Assembly (NCBI RefSeq): GCF_013141915.1
Contig: NZ_SROX01000008.1
Span: 1 to 64,000 of the forward strand
Direction: 5' to 3'
DNA from: Cupriavidus necator
GTDB taxonomy: Bacteria > Pseudomonadota > Gammaproteobacteria > Burkholderiales > Burkholderiaceae
Length of the DNA: 64,000 nt
Of the stretch, positions 1 to 8,741 are shown one piece after another. The translations under genes and the position numbers were made by a program. The notes below the pieces were generated by a model. That model saw nothing but the letters and a program-made list of their open reading frames with translations. It did no database searches and was not told the DNA's origin. The number at the start of each line of letters is the position of its first letter. Position 1 is the first letter of the stretch.

Positions 1-156
1 GGAACCCCTCCAGCGTCCATCACCGTTCTTGCTCAAATCCCCACGCTTTCGGCATCACGAAAGCTGCTTATGCACACCAACCCCTCGCTGGATGCGATCG
101 AAACCCTGGCCACTGCACTTCGGATTAGCGTGGCGGAACTCTTCAGTACGCTTTAA
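1..156 (+). pseudogene. C-terminal remnant of an XRE-family HTH regulator
   Basis: Frame 1 is open from the window edge to a TAA at 154-156. The last 25 residues, beginning NPSLDAIETLATAL and ending in VAELFSTL, match the end of a Cro/C1-type (XRE) helix-turn-helix domain, where a typical protein reads IERG.xNPSLDxIETLAxAL. The 23 residues before this do not resemble the recognition-helix part of the fold, and no other forward frame supplies it. I therefore read it as a truncated or rearranged remnant, not an intact gene. Part of it lies outside the window, so a frameshifted but longer gene is possible. Confidence 0.45.
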
Positions 157-284
157 ACCTAGTGATCTGCAAGTCCCTGGTCTGAAAGGTTTCTATGAAG
201 AGCCAAGGGGGCGCCGCATAATCACAGGCGCCGAACTCTCCCACGGCACGCACCGCTGGTGCGCCTTCCTGGACCGGTCAGCCA

Positions 285-312
285 TAGACCGGCGCCAGAA
301 TCGTGCTAGAAT
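285..312 (+). promoter_or_regulatory. Putative sigma70 promoter of tRNA-Gly
   Basis: TAGACC (285-290), a 16-bp spacer and TAGAAT (307-312) preceded by TGC (extended -10). Transcription would start about 10 bp before the tRNA at 329. A short inverted repeat (CCGGTC...GACCGG) overlaps the -35 side. Inferred from consensus only. Confidence 0.5.
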
Positions 313-328
313 CCGCTCCCAAGCCAAC

Positions 329-403
329 GCGGGCGTCGTATAATGGCTATTACCTTAGCTTCCCAAGCTAAAGACGTGGGTTCGATTCCCATCGCCCGCT
401 CCA
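329..403 (+). tRNA. tRNA-Gly (anticodon CCC)
   Basis: A 75-nt cloverleaf with the CCA tail encoded at 401-403. The acceptor arms GCGGGCG and CGCCCGC pair perfectly, the T-loop contains GGTTCGATTCC, and the anticodon loop TTCCCAA gives CCC, reading GGG codons. trmB, encoding a tRNA m7G46 methyltransferase, follows 64 bp downstream. The region before it (157-328) holds only the promoter described separately. Confidence 0.95.
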
Positions 404-467
404 CTTCCCGTCGAGACAAGCCGCCCTTGCCACCGTTACGGTGATCCGCCCGGCGGCTTTTGTTGCC

Positions 468-1250
468 ATGCTTCCCCAAGACCCCAGCACCGGGCCGGCC
501 GACGACGCCGCGCCCGCAGACAGCGCCGCACCAGCGTCCGCCCCCTCACCCGCCGATCCTGAAGGCGTTGCGCATCCACGCCGGATCCGTTCGTTCGTGC
601 GCCGCGCGGGCCGGACCTCCACCGGGCAGCAGCGCGCCATCGACGAAGTCGGGCCGCGCATGCTTGTGCCGTACGCGCCGCAGCCGCTGAACTGGGAGGC
701 GACCTTTGGCCGCCAGGCGCCGTCGATCCTGGAGATCGGCTTCGGCATGGGCGAGACCACCGCGCATATTGCCGGGCTGCGGCCGCAGGACAACTTCCTG
801 GGCTGCGAAGTGCATGAGCCGGGCGTGGGCGCGCTGCTCAAGCTGATCGAGGAGCGCGGCCTGTCCAATGTGCGGATCCTGCAGCACGATGCGGTCGAGG
901 TAATCGCGCATATGCTGACCGACAACAGCCTCGACGGCGTGCACATCTACTTTCCGGACCCGTGGCACAAGAAGCGCCACAACAAGCGCCGGCTGGTGCA
1001 GCCGCCGCTGGTGAAGGTGCTGGCCGGGCGCCTGAAGCCGGGCGGCTATATCCATTGCGCGACCGACTGGGAAGAGTACGCGCACCAGATGGTCGAAGTG
1101 CTGTCGGCCGAGCCGCTGCTGGAGAACACCTCGACGGCGCCGGATGGTTTCGCCGAGCGGCCCGATTACCGGCCCGTGACCAAGTTCGAGCGGCGCGGCG
1201 TGCGGCTGGGGCACGGCGTGTGGGACGTGGTGTTCCGCAAGCGCGCCTGA
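468..1250 (+). CDS. trmB: tRNA (guanine-N7-)-methyltransferase
   Basis: TrmB transfers a methyl group from S-adenosylmethionine to N7 of G46 in the variable loop of tRNAs. The protein (about 260 aa) has a low-complexity Ala/Pro-rich N-terminus of about 50 residues, then the methyltransferase core. LEIGFGMGE is the SAM-binding motif I, and [16 protein letters not shown] is the signature of the family. The C-terminal [12 protein letters not shown] block is also typical. I chose the ATG at 468; an in-frame GTG at 441 would add nine residues, and neither has a strong Shine-Dalgarno sequence. It follows tRNA-Gly closely and may be cotranscribed with it. A bidirectional terminator lies just downstream. 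Confidence 0.93.
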   Translation: MLPQDPSTGPADDAAPADSAAPASAPSPADPEGVAHPRRIRSFVRRAGRTSTGQQRAIDEVGPRMLVPYAPQPLNWEATFGRQAPSILEIGFGMGETTAHIAGLRPQDNFLGCEVHEPGVGALLKLIEERGLSNVRILQHDAVEVIAHMLTDNSLDGVHIYFPDPWHKKRHNKRRLVQPPLVKVLAGRLKPGGYIHCATDWEEYAHQMVEVLSAEPLLENTSTAPDGFAERPDYRPVTKFERRGVRLGHGVWDVVFRKRA

Positions 1251-1269
1251 ACATCGACGGCGGATAAAC

Positions 1270-1298
1270 AAAAAGCGTGGCATCTGCCACGCTTTTTT
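1270..1298. terminator. Bidirectional intrinsic terminator between trmB and uppP
   Basis: Perfect 8-bp stem GCGTGGCA (1275-1282) / TGCCACGC (1285-1292) with a 2-nt loop, preceded by an A-run and followed by six T. It is suited to end transcription of trmB (plus) and uppP (minus), which converge here. Confidence 0.88.
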
Positions 1299-1320
1299 AT
1301 TGCCTGCGCCAACGCCCCGG

Positions 1321-2202
1321 TCAGGCGTGCCAGGACACCAGGCCGGTGTACGCGGTCACCAGCACCACGATGCCGAAGGCGATGCGGTACCACGCAAACG
1401 GCTTGAAATCATGCGTGGCGACGAAACGCAGCAGCCAGCGCACGCACAGGAAGGCGGACAGGAAGGCAAAGACAAAGCCGACCGCGAAGATGCCGAGGTC
1501 GTCGGCGCTCAGCAGCGCGCGCGCCTTATACAGTTCGTAGACCGTGGCGCCGAAGATCACCGGGATCGCCAGGAAGAAAGAAAATTCGGTGGCCACCTGC
1601 CGCGACAAGCCGAACAGCATGCCGCCGATGATGGTGGCGCCGGAGCGCGAGGTCCCGGGCACCAGCGCGAAGCACTGCGCCAGCCCGACCTTGAGCGCGT
1701 CGCGCCAGTTCAGGTCATCGACCGACTCGATGCGCGGCGCGCCGGCCTTGGCGGCTTCCAGCAGCGCGTTGCCCTGCGGATGCGAGACCGTGCCGCGGCG
1801 CGCCTCGCGCCATTCGGCCAGCAGGATCACCACGCCGCCAACGATAAAGGCCAGCGCCACCGAGATCGGGTTGAACAGATGGGCCTTGATCCATTTGCCG
1901 AAAATCAGCGCCAGCACGATGGCAGGTACTGAGGCGACGATCACGTTGACGGCAAAGCGCTGCGACAGCGGGTCGTCGCGCAGGCCGCGCACCACCTTGC
2001 CGATGCGCGCGCGGAACTCCCAGCAGACTGCCAGGATGGCGCCGAACTGGATCACGATCTCGAAGATCTTGCCCTTCTCGTCGTTGAAGTCGAGCAGCTG
2101 TCCGGCCAGGATCAGGTGGCCCGTGCTCGAAATGGGAAGAAACTCGGTCAGGCCTTCGACGATGCCGAGGATCACGGCCTTCAGGGCAAGTGCGATTTCC
2201 AT
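1321..2202 (-). CDS. uppP: Undecaprenyl-diphosphatase
   Basis: Integral membrane enzyme (about 293 aa) that dephosphorylates undecaprenyl pyrophosphate to recycle the lipid carrier for peptidoglycan and O-antigen. The N-terminus carries [17 protein letters not shown], which includes the conserved (E/Q)xxxE motif, and the middle has PGTSRSGAT, the second active-site motif. Several hydrophobic helices follow. The family was first named BacA for bacitracin resistance. The ATG at 2202 gives the usual [13 protein letters not shown] start; a GTG at 2226 would add eight residues. It fits functionally with the O-antigen locus further along, although UppP serves all undecaprenyl pathways. Confidence 0.95.
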   Translation of the reverse strand: MEIALALKAVILGIVEGLTEFLPISSTGHLILAGQLLDFNDEKGKIFEIVIQFGAILAVCWEFRARIGKVVRGLRDDPLSQRFAVNVIVASVPAIVLALIFGKWIKAHLFNPISVALAFIVGGVVILLAEWREARRGTVSHPQGNALLEAAKAGAPRIESVDDLNWRDALKVGLAQCFALVPGTSRSGATIIGGMLFGLSRQVATEFSFFLAIPVIFGATVYELYKARALLSADDLGIFAVGFVFAFLSAFLCVRWLLRFVATHDFKPFAWYRIAFGIVVLVTAYTGLVSWHA

Positions 2203-2281
2203 GCGGAACGAAAGAAACGTAGTCACTGGCGTTGTCCGGCTGCGCGCTGGACCGCCTGCATTGTTGTTCGAGGCGCCCCGG

Positions 2282-2842
2282 TCAGGGGCGGTTGATCTTG
2301 ACGTTGATACCGTCAGGCAAAACGGTGATTGTACCGGGCTCTACCTGCGTGCCGGCAAGGCGCAACTGGTCTTCGCGGAAGGTATAGAGCGGATAGCCCT
2401 GCAACAGCTGCTCGGCGAGGATGCCGCCCAGCGCGTTGAGCTGGCGCGCAAACTGCGGCGGCATGCCCTGCACGTCGAAGCGCTTCACCTCGGGATCCTG
2501 CAGCACCACCGAGCGGGTCGGCTCGTCATAGCGCAGCCCGCTGTCCAGCGCGAAGCGCCCGGTCAGGGCCTGGCTGAAGAACAGCTTGTTGTCGATGGTG
2601 GCGTCGAACTGCACGTTGACGCGGTTGCGCACAGAATCCAGCGTCAGCTGCGGATTGGCCAGCTGGATGTCGAATAGCTCCAGGTAGCGCTTGTTGAACG
2701 GAAACTTCCGTTCGAGCGCCGCCTGCAGCTGGCTTTGCGAAAAGGTGTATTCGCTGCGGAAGGCGCCGCAGGCAACCAGCCCCACGGCCAGCGTGGCCGC
2801 GGCAGCCGCGGCGAGCCAGCGCCGTCGGGAAGTCCGGATCAT
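2282..2842 (-). CDS. DUF1439 (YceB-like) lipoprotein
   Basis: Predicted outer-membrane or periplasmic lipoprotein of 186 aa. The start is a basic n-region (RRRW), a hydrophobic stretch and the lipobox LVAC with the modified Cys at about residue 25. The body contains alternating hydrophobic strands typical of DUF1439 proteins such as E. coli Yce[19 protein letters not shown] near the start and a long beta-rich region after it. That fold resembles lipid-binding tubular proteins, but no biochemical role is established for this family to my knowledge. It lies 79 bp upstream of uppP on the same strand and 40 bp downstream of the Cys-cluster gene, so the three may be cotranscribed. Confidence 0.85.
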   Translation of the reverse strand: MIRTSRRRWLAAAAAATLAVGLVACGAFRSEYTFSQSQLQAALERKFPFNKRYLELFDIQLANPQLTLDSVRNRVNVQFDATIDNKLFFSQALTGRFALDSGLRYDEPTRSVVLQDPEVKRFDVQGMPPQFARQLNALGGILAEQLLQGYPLYTFREDQLRLAGTQVEPGTITVLPDGINVKINRP

Positions 2843-2882
2843 ATTGCCTCCGATTGCGGGATATCAGGAACCACTGCGGGGG

Positions 2883-3179
2883 TCATGCCGCGCCCTGGCC
2901 TGTCACTGACGGCGCGGTCAGGATCTCGAGCCGGGCCAGCCATTGCAGCGCCGCTTCGCGGGAATCGCCGCACATCTCGGCCGACGGCTTCAGGCCGCCG
3001 CAGAATGCGGGCCGGTCGGGGCTGCCGAACACCGCGCAGCGCATGTCCGGCAGCAACTGCGCGCACGCCACACCCGCCGGCTTGCCGCCTGGCATGCCGG
3101 GCAGCGCCGAGGCGATCGACGGGGCGATACAGCAGGCGCCGCAGCCCGCGCGGCAGGAAAGGTCTGACCGGCAACTCAT
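2883..3179 (-). CDS. YkgJ-type cysteine cluster protein
   Basis: Small 98-aa protein of the YkgJ/UPF0153 family, which is believed to bind iron or zinc through a conserved Cys cluster; the function is not known. Visible Cys residues are in CRAGCGACC near the N-terminus, then in GVAC, RC, FC and [13 protein letters not shown] and FGSPDRP are family-typical. The ATG at 3179 was chosen because it places the Cys cluster at the N-terminus as in homologues. The reading frame stays open further upstream, but those residues are not family-like. No strong ribosome binding site is visible. Confidence 0.8.
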   Translation of the reverse strand: MSCRSDLSCRAGCGACCIAPSIASALPGMPGGKPAGVACAQLLPDMRCAVFGSPDRPAFCGGLKPSAEMCGDSREAALQWLARLEILTAPSVTGQGAA

Positions 3180-3373
3180 GATGATGGTTCGGGAGCAGGC
3201 ACCCACGAAGGCTGCCAGCATAAAGGCGCCATTGTGCCCGAAGGGCTGCTGGCCTCCTGTAAGAAAACGAAAACGCCGTAAGGCCCGCGCCAGCGGATGC
3301 GCCCCATCCATCACATAGAGAAAGGCAAGCTTGGTGGCGGTCTCTTTGGTGCGCTGCCGCCGAAGGGGTGAGC

Positions 3374-3402
3374 TTGACCCCCCGTGGGCCCTCATCTACA
3401 TT
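3374..3402 (+). promoter_or_regulatory. Sigma70 promoter of the tetR–efflux operon
   Basis: TTGACC (3374-3379), exactly 17 bp, then TACATT (3397-3402). The GTG start of the TetR gene follows at 3441. This is the best -35/-10 pair I found in the window. The rest of the 261-bp gap between the divergent genes (3180-3373) shows nothing further that I recognise. Confidence 0.7.
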
Positions 3403-3423
3403 ACTGACCCACAAGTTATTAAT
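3400..3423. promoter_or_regulatory. Putative TetR operator
   Basis: Imperfect palindrome ATTACTGAC-N6-GTTATTAAT (7 of 9 positions match between arms), 24 bp long. It overlaps the -10 hexamer and the transcription start, which is where a TetR repressor would sit to control its own operon. Assignment is by position and symmetry only. Confidence 0.5.
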
Positions 3424-3440
3424 TTTTTTCGACGCCCCTC

Positions 3441-4265
3441 GTGCCCCGCAGTCTTCGCAAACCCGCCGTGACCAAGCCACCCGCCGATCCGCACAAGGAC
3501 GCCGACAGCCCGCGCTGGAGCCGGCGCAAGGCGGCGCGGCCGCACGAGCTGGTGGCGGCGGCGCTCGACCTGTTTGTCGAGCGTGGTTATGCCGCCACGC
3601 GGCTGGAAGACGTGGCCGCGGCGGCCGGCGTGTCCAAGGGCACGGTCTATCTCTACTTCGCCAACAAGGAAGAGCTGTTCAAGTCCGTGGTGCGCGAGAA
3701 CCTGGTGCCGGCCCTGGCGCGCGGCGCCGACCTGGTCGATGCCTACCAGGGCAGCACGCCCGAGCTGTTGCGCGAACTGCTGCGGGGCTGGTGGGGACTG
3801 ATCGGCGCCACGCCGGTGGCGGGTCTGACCAAGCTGATCATGGCGGAGTCAGCCAACTTCCCCGACATCGCCCGCTTCTATAACCAGGAAGTGATGGTGC
3901 CGGGCGACGAACTGTTCGCCAAGGTGCTGGCGCGCGGCGTGGCGCGCGGCGAATTCCGCCCGCTGCCGGCCAACCCCACCACCACGCTGATCTGCGCGCC
4001 GCTGGTATTCCTGATGATGTGGCAGCGCGCGCTGCGCGCCACCGCCGAGAAGGACATCGACCCCGAGGCCTTTCTCGATGGCCTGCTCGACACGCTGCTG
4101 TTCGGACTGACCGCCGGCGAAGCCCGCGACCGGCCGCTGCCGCCGCAGCACGGTCCTTATATCTGGGAAGTGATCCGCGACGACATGCTGGCGCAACGCG
4201 CCGCCGCGATGGCCGCCGAGGCCGGGCCCTCCCCCGCCGCGCCGCAACCAGGCACCCCGACATGA
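3441..4265 (+). CDS. TetR/AcrR-family transcriptional regulator of efflux operon
   Basis: 274-aa regulator. Residues of about 33-80 form the TetR DNA-binding domain: AALDLFVERGYAATRLEDVA, then the recognition helix region GVSKGTVYLYFANKEELF. The C-terminal ligand domain resembles the AefR-like subgroup. Start is a GTG at 3441. The TGA overlaps the ATG of the membrane-fusion gene (ATGA, 4262-4265), so regulator, adaptor and pump form one translationally coupled operon. By family precedent it probably represses this operon until an inducer, often a pump substrate, binds. The basic N-terminal extension before the HTH and a Pro/Ala-rich tail are unremarkable additions. Confidence 0.92.
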   Translation: MPRSLRKPAVTKPPADPHKDADSPRWSRRKAARPHELVAAALDLFVERGYAATRLEDVAAAAGVSKGTVYLYFANKEELFKSVVRENLVPALARGADLVDAYQGSTPELLRELLRGWWGLIGATPVAGLTKLIMAESANFPDIARFYNQEVMVPGDELFAKVLARGVARGEFRPLPANPTTTLICAPLVFLMMWQRALRATAEKDIDPEAFLDGLLDTLLFGLTAGEARDRPLPPQHGPYIWEVIRDDMLAQRAAAMAAEAGPSPAAPQPGTPT

Positions 4266-5371
4266 AGCGAAAGACCCTGCTGATCGCCGCCGCCTGCCTG
4301 GCCCTGGCGCTGAGCGCCACGGTGGCGGTGCGCAAGGCCGGCAGCGCGCGCCAGCCGCAAGCGGCGGCACCGGCCGCCAATATCGTGGAGTTCCTGCAGA
4401 CCGACCTGGTCCGCGTGGCGCGCCAGGACCTGCAGTTGTCGCTGCCGCTGTCGGGCAGCCTGCGTGCGCTGAACCAGGCCTCGGTCAAGGCCAAGGTCTC
4501 GGGCGAGGTGAAGCAGGTGCTGGTACGCGAAGGCGAGCCGGTACGCGCCGGCCAGGTGATCGTGCGCATCGACCCGGCCGAATACGAGGCCCGCGTCGCG
4601 CAGGCGCGCGGGCAGATGCTGGCCGCGCGCGGCCAGTTCGAGAATTCGCGCCAGACCTGGGAACGCAACCGCGAGCTGGTCGACAAGGGCTTTATCTCCA
4701 AGACCGCCTTCGACAAGTACCAGTCCGACCTGGCGGTCGCCCGCGCCAACCTTGACGCCGCCGAGGGCGGGCTGGCGGTGGCGCAGAAGGCGCTGGCCGA
4801 CACCGTGGTCAAGGCGCCGCTCGACGGCATGGTGGCCGCGCGCAAAGCGCAACCGGGTGAGAAAGTCTCGCCCGATACGCGCCTGGTCGACGTGGTCGAC
4901 CTGCGCGTGCTGGAACTGGAAGCGCCGATCCCGATGGCCGATGTGGCACGCGCCGCGGTGGGTCAGCCGGTGGCGCTGCAAGTGGAAGGCGCCGGCCGCT
5001 TTACCGGCAAGCTGGTGCGCATCAATCCGGCCGTCAGCGAGGGCACGCGCAGCATCATGGTCTACATCCGGGTTGAGAATGCCGACCAGCTGCTGCGCGC
5101 GGGCATGTTCGCGCGGGGCGCGCTGGTGCTGGGCCAACGCGCCGGCGTGGTGGCGGTGCCGGCCTCGGCGGTGCGCACCGAGGGCGAACGCGCCTTCGTC
5201 TATGCGATCGAGCGCAACACGCTGGCGGAACGGCCGGTGCAGCTGGGCCTGCGCGACGAAGCCGGCGGGATGGTGGAAATCGTCTCCGGGCTGGACGCCG
5301 GTGCCGAGATCGTGCGCAACAACCTCGGCACGCTGCGCAGCGGCAGCCAGGTCAGGCGCGTCAAGGCCTGA
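4262..5371 (+). CDS. RND efflux periplasmic adaptor (membrane fusion protein)
   Basis: 369-aa HlyD/AcrA-type adaptor that bridges an inner-membrane RND pump and an outer-membrane TolC channel. The N-terminus has a signal-like hydrophobic segment (LLIAAACLALALSATVAV). A biotinyl-lipoyl-like half motif follows (VSGEVKQVLVREGEPVRAGQ). Next come an alpha-helical hairpin at about 110-180, the second lipoyl half (KAPLDGMVAARKAQPGEKV) and beta-barrel/MP domains. No lipobox Cys is present, so it is probably anchored by an uncleaved N-terminal helix. The start overlaps the tetR stop, and the pump gene starts 20 bp downstream. Confidence 0.94.
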   Translation: MKRKTLLIAAACLALALSATVAVRKAGSARQPQAAAPAANIVEFLQTDLVRVARQDLQLSLPLSGSLRALNQASVKAKVSGEVKQVLVREGEPVRAGQVIVRIDPAEYEARVAQARGQMLAARGQFENSRQTWERNRELVDKGFISKTAFDKYQSDLAVARANLDAAEGGLAVAQKALADTVVKAPLDGMVAARKAQPGEKVSPDTRLVDVVDLRVLELEAPIPMADVARAAVGQPVALQVEGAGRFTGKLVRINPAVSEGTRSIMVYIRVENADQLLRAGMFARGALVLGQRAGVVAVPASAVRTEGERAFVYAIERNTLAERPVQLGLRDEAGGMVEIVSGLDAGAEIVRNNLGTLRSGSQVRRVKA

Positions 5372-5391
5372 CGGTGTAAAGGACGCGCGCC

Positions 5392-8300
5392 ATGTGGTTC
5401 ACCCGCCTGTCGATTCGCAACCCGGTGCTGGCCACCATGATGATGATGGCCTTCATCGTGGTGGGGCTGTTCTCTTACCAGCGGCTGCCGGTCGACCAGT
5501 TTCCCGACATCACCTTCCCGGTGGTGGTGGTGCAGACCGACTACCCGGGCGCCGCGCCGGAGTCGGTGGAGTCCGATGTCACGCGCAAGGTGGAGGAGAT
5601 CGTCAACACCATCTCCGGCATTGACGAGATCTTTTCGCACTCCTACCAGGGCACCTCGGTCGTCGTGATCAAGTTCGACCTGAGCGTCGATGTCGGTCAG
5701 GCCGCGCAGGACGTGCGCGACAAGATCGCGCTGATCCGCCCGCAGTTCCGCGACGAGGTCAAGGAACCGCGCGTGCTGCGCTATGACCCGTCGGACGCGC
5801 CAATCTTCTATCTGTCCGTTTCCAACGCGCCGGGCGCCAGCCGCAGCCAGCGCGAGCTGACCACCATCGCCGACCAGATCGTGCGCAAGCGGCTGGAAAC
5901 CGTGCGCGGCGTGGGCGCCATCAACCTCGTGGGCGGCACCAGGCGCGAGGTCGAGATCCGCATCCGGCCGGCGCAGCTGGAGGCGCTGGGCATCGGCGTG
6001 GACCAGGTCATGAACGCGATCCGCAACGAGAACCAGGAGCTGCCCGCGGGCGAACTGCGTTCCGCGGCGACGGAGACCGTGGTGCAGATCAAGGGCCGCG
6101 TGCCCACGCCCGATGCGTTCCGCCAGATCATCGTGGCGCGCCGCGCCGGCCAGCCGGTGACGCTGGGCGAGATCGCCGACGTGCGCGACGGCGAGGAAGA
6201 GCAGGAAAGCCTGGCGCTGCTCGACGGCAAGCGCGCACTGTTCCTGTCGGTGGTGAAGGCGCAGGGCCAGAACACCGTCGACACCGTCGACGGCCTGGTG
6301 CGCATGACCGAGGAAATACGCAAGCTGGTGCCGGCCGGCGTGCAGCTGAACGTGGTCAACGACACCGCGCGCGGCATCCGCCGCAGCGTGAAGGAGGTGC
6401 GCTCGACGCTGCTGGAAGGTGCCTTCCTGACCGTGGCGATCGTGTTCCTGTTTCTCGGCTCGTGGCGCAGCACGGTGATTACCGGACTGACGCTGCCGAT
6501 CGCGCTGATCGGCACCTTTGGCGTGATGTACCTGTGCGGCTTCACGCTCAACGTGATCACGCTGATGGCGCTGTCGCTGTGCGTGGGCCTGCTGATCGAC
6601 GATGCCATCGTGGTGCGCGAGAACATCGTGCGCCACAACCTGATGGGCAAGGACCACCGCAGCGCGGCGCTGGACGGCACCAACGAGATCGGACTGGCGG
6701 TGCTGGCCACCACCTTCTCGATCGTCGCGGTGTTCCTGCCGGTGGGCTTCATGGGCGGCATCATCGGGCGCTTCTTCCACCAGTTCGGCATCACCGTGGT
6801 GGCGGCGGTGCTGATCTCGATGTTCGTCTCGTTCACGCTGGACCCGATGCTGTCTTCGGTCTGGCACGACCCGGACCTGCACGGCACCGGCAACAAGACC
6901 AGCTGGTACGGGCGCACCGTGGGGCGGGTGCTGGACTGGTTCTCGGCGAGGATGGACAAGCTTGGCGACGGCTATGCCGGCATGCTGGGGTGGGCGCTGA
7001 AGCATCGGCTGGCCACCGCCATCATCGCCGCCGCGACCTTCTTCGGCAGCTTTGCGCTGGTGCCGCTGATCGGCACGGAGTTTGTGCCCAATGCGGACCT
7101 GGGCGAGACCCAGGTCGGCTTTACCACGCCGGTCGGCACCTCGCTCGACATCACCGAGGCCAAGGTTCGGCAGGTGGAAGCCGCGCTGAAGGCCTTTCCC
7201 GAAGTCGCCTACACCTACGCCACCATCAACTCGGGCAACGCCTCGGGCCGCAACAACGCGCTGGTGTCGGTGCGCCTGACCGAGCGCCGCGCGCGCGCAC
7301 TGTCCACCGCGCAGCTGAACCCGCTGATCCGCCAGCGCCTGGCCGCCATTGCCGGCATCACGCTGACCATGGTCGGCATGCCCGACGGCGCCGGCGGCCA
7401 GAAGGCGATCCAGGTGTCGATCCAGGGCGACGACCTGGACGAGCTGCGGCGCCTGTCGCGCGAAGCCAGCGCGCGCATGACCGCCATCCGCGGCCTGACC
7501 GATCTCGATTCGAGCATGAAGGATGACCGCCCTACCATCGAGGTGCGCATCCGCCGCGAGCTGGCCTCGGACCTTGGCGTGGGCGTGGCGCAGATCGGCA
7601 ATGCGCTGCGGCCGCTGCTGGCCGGCGATGCCATCAGTTCGTGGCGCGCGCCGGACGACGAGAACTATGACGTGCGCGTGCGCCTGCCCAAGGACGCGCG
7701 CACCGGCATGGCCGACCTCAGCGCGCTGATGATCGCCAGCAGCCATACCAACGCCGACGGCTCGCCAAAGATGGTGCCGCTGCGCCAGATCGCCGAACTG
7801 GTGCCGACCACTGGCGCGAACCAAATCAGCCGGCGCGACCTGAACCGGGAAGTCGAGCTGACCGCCAACGTAGCCGGGCGCTCGGCCGGCGAAGTCGCGC
7901 GCGATGTCAAGGCGGCGCTTGACGGCGTGAACTGGCCGGCCGGCTACAAGTACCGCTTCGGCGGCTCGACCAAGTCGATGAACGAGTCGTTCGGCTACGC
8001 CGTGTCGGCGCTGGCGCTGGCGGTGATCTTCATCTACATGATCCTGGCCTCGCAGTTCGGCAGCTTCTTCCAGCCGGTTGCCATCATGACCTCGCTGCCG
8101 CTGACACTGGCCGGCGTGTTCGCCGCGCTGCTGCTGTTCGGCTCGACGCTGAACATGTTCTCGATCATCGGCTTCATCATGCTGATGGGGCTGGTGACCA
8201 AGAATGCGATCCTGCTGGTGGACTTCGCCAATCAGGCACGCCAGGGCCATGCGGACGGCGCGGATGGCCGCGAACCGCTGTCGCGCGAGGCGGCCCTGGT

Positions 8301-8628
8301 CGAAGCCGCGCGCGTGCGGCTGCGGCCGATCCTGATGACGACGCTGGCGATGATCTTCGGCATGGTGCCGCTCGCCTTCAGCCTGGGGGAAGGCGCCGAG
8401 CAGCGCGCGCCGATGGGGCAGACCGTGATCGGCGGGATCATCACCTCGTCGATCCTGACGTTGGTGGTGGTGCCGGTGATCTATACGTATCTTGATGATT
8501 TCGGCGCATGGCTGCGCCGGCTGTGGCAGGGCAGGCCCGCCGCCACGCCGGCAGCGCCCGCGGCGGCCGGATCCGGCCGGCCTGCGGCATCCGACCGTCC
8601 GGCCCAGGCGGAGGGCAGCGCGGAATGA
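5392..8628 (+). CDS. RND efflux pump, HAE1 family
   Basis: 1078-aa inner-membrane proton-driven exporter of the AcrB/MexB superfamily. TM1 starts at residue 10 and is followed by RLPVDQFPDITFPVV, the usual entry to the periplasmic porter domain. TM4 carries the proton-relay Asp pair in GLLIDDAIVVREN (about residues 399-411). Two periplasmic domains and twelve transmembrane segments are expected from the repeats. The tail after about residue 1035 is Ala/Pro-rich. HAE1 pumps export hydrophobic or amphiphilic drugs and organic compounds; the exact substrate cannot be read from the sequence. Its outer-membrane partner is probably the TolC-like protein at 9808-11313. Confidence 0.95.
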   Translation: MWFTRLSIRNPVLATMMMMAFIVVGLFSYQRLPVDQFPDITFPVVVVQTDYPGAAPESVESDVTRKVEEIVNTISGIDEIFSHSYQGTSVVVIKFDLSVDVGQAAQDVRDKIALIRPQFRDEVKEPRVLRYDPSDAPIFYLSVSNAPGASRSQRELTTIADQIVRKRLETVRGVGAINLVGGTRREVEIRIRPAQLEALGIGVDQVMNAIRNENQELPAGELRSAATETVVQIKGRVPTPDAFRQIIVARRAGQPVTLGEIADVRDGEEEQESLALLDGKRALFLSVVKAQGQNTVDTVDGLVRMTEEIRKLVPAGVQLNVVNDTARGIRRSVKEVRSTLLEGAFLTVAIVFLFLGSWRSTVITGLTLPIALIGTFGVMYLCGFTLNVITLMALSLCVGLLIDDAIVVRENIVRHNLMGKDHRSAALDGTNEIGLAVLATTFSIVAVFLPVGFMGGIIGRFFHQFGITVVAAVLISMFVSFTLDPMLSSVWHDPDLHGTGNKTSWYGRTVGRVLDWFSARMDKLGDGYAGMLGWALKHRLATAIIAAATFFGSFALVPLIGTEFVPNADLGETQVGFTTPVGTSLDITEAKVRQVEAALKAFPEVAYTYATINSGNASGRNNALVSVRLTERRARALSTAQLNPLIRQRLAAIAGITLTMVGMPDGAGGQKAIQVSIQGDDLDELRRLSREASARMTAIRGLTDLDSSMKDDRPTIEVRIRRELASDLGVGVAQIGNALRPLLAGDAISSWRAPDDENYDVRVRLPKDARTGMADLSALMIASSHTNADGSPKMVPLRQIAELVPTTGANQISRRDLNREVELTANVAGRSAGEVARDVKAALDGVNWPAGYKYRFGGSTKSMNESFGYAVSALALAVIFIYMILASQFGSFFQPVAIMTSLPLTLAGVFAALLLFGSTLNMFSIIGFIMLMGLVTKNAILLVDFANQARQGHADGADGREPLSREAALVEAARVRLRPILMTTLAMIFGMVPLAFSLGEGAEQRAPMGQTVIGGIITSSILTLVVVPVIYTYLDDFGAWLRRLWQGRPAATPAAPAAAGSGRPAASDRPAQAEGSAE

Positions 8629-8741
8629 GCCCGCCGGCGCCTGCAAGGTTAAAATAACGGGTTTGATAAGACTGTCCGGCCGTGGCACCGCGCGGCCGGC
8701 GCACAGACCGACAGCGGTTGGCATTGGTAAGGAATGGCAAG

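Noticed and set aside
5200..8724. Very long open frame on the minus strand (over 1100 codons) opposite the RND pump
   Set aside because: It is rich in His, Arg, Ala and Gln, matches no family and is exactly antisense to a well-conserved pump gene. This is a common effect of high GC at third codon positions.
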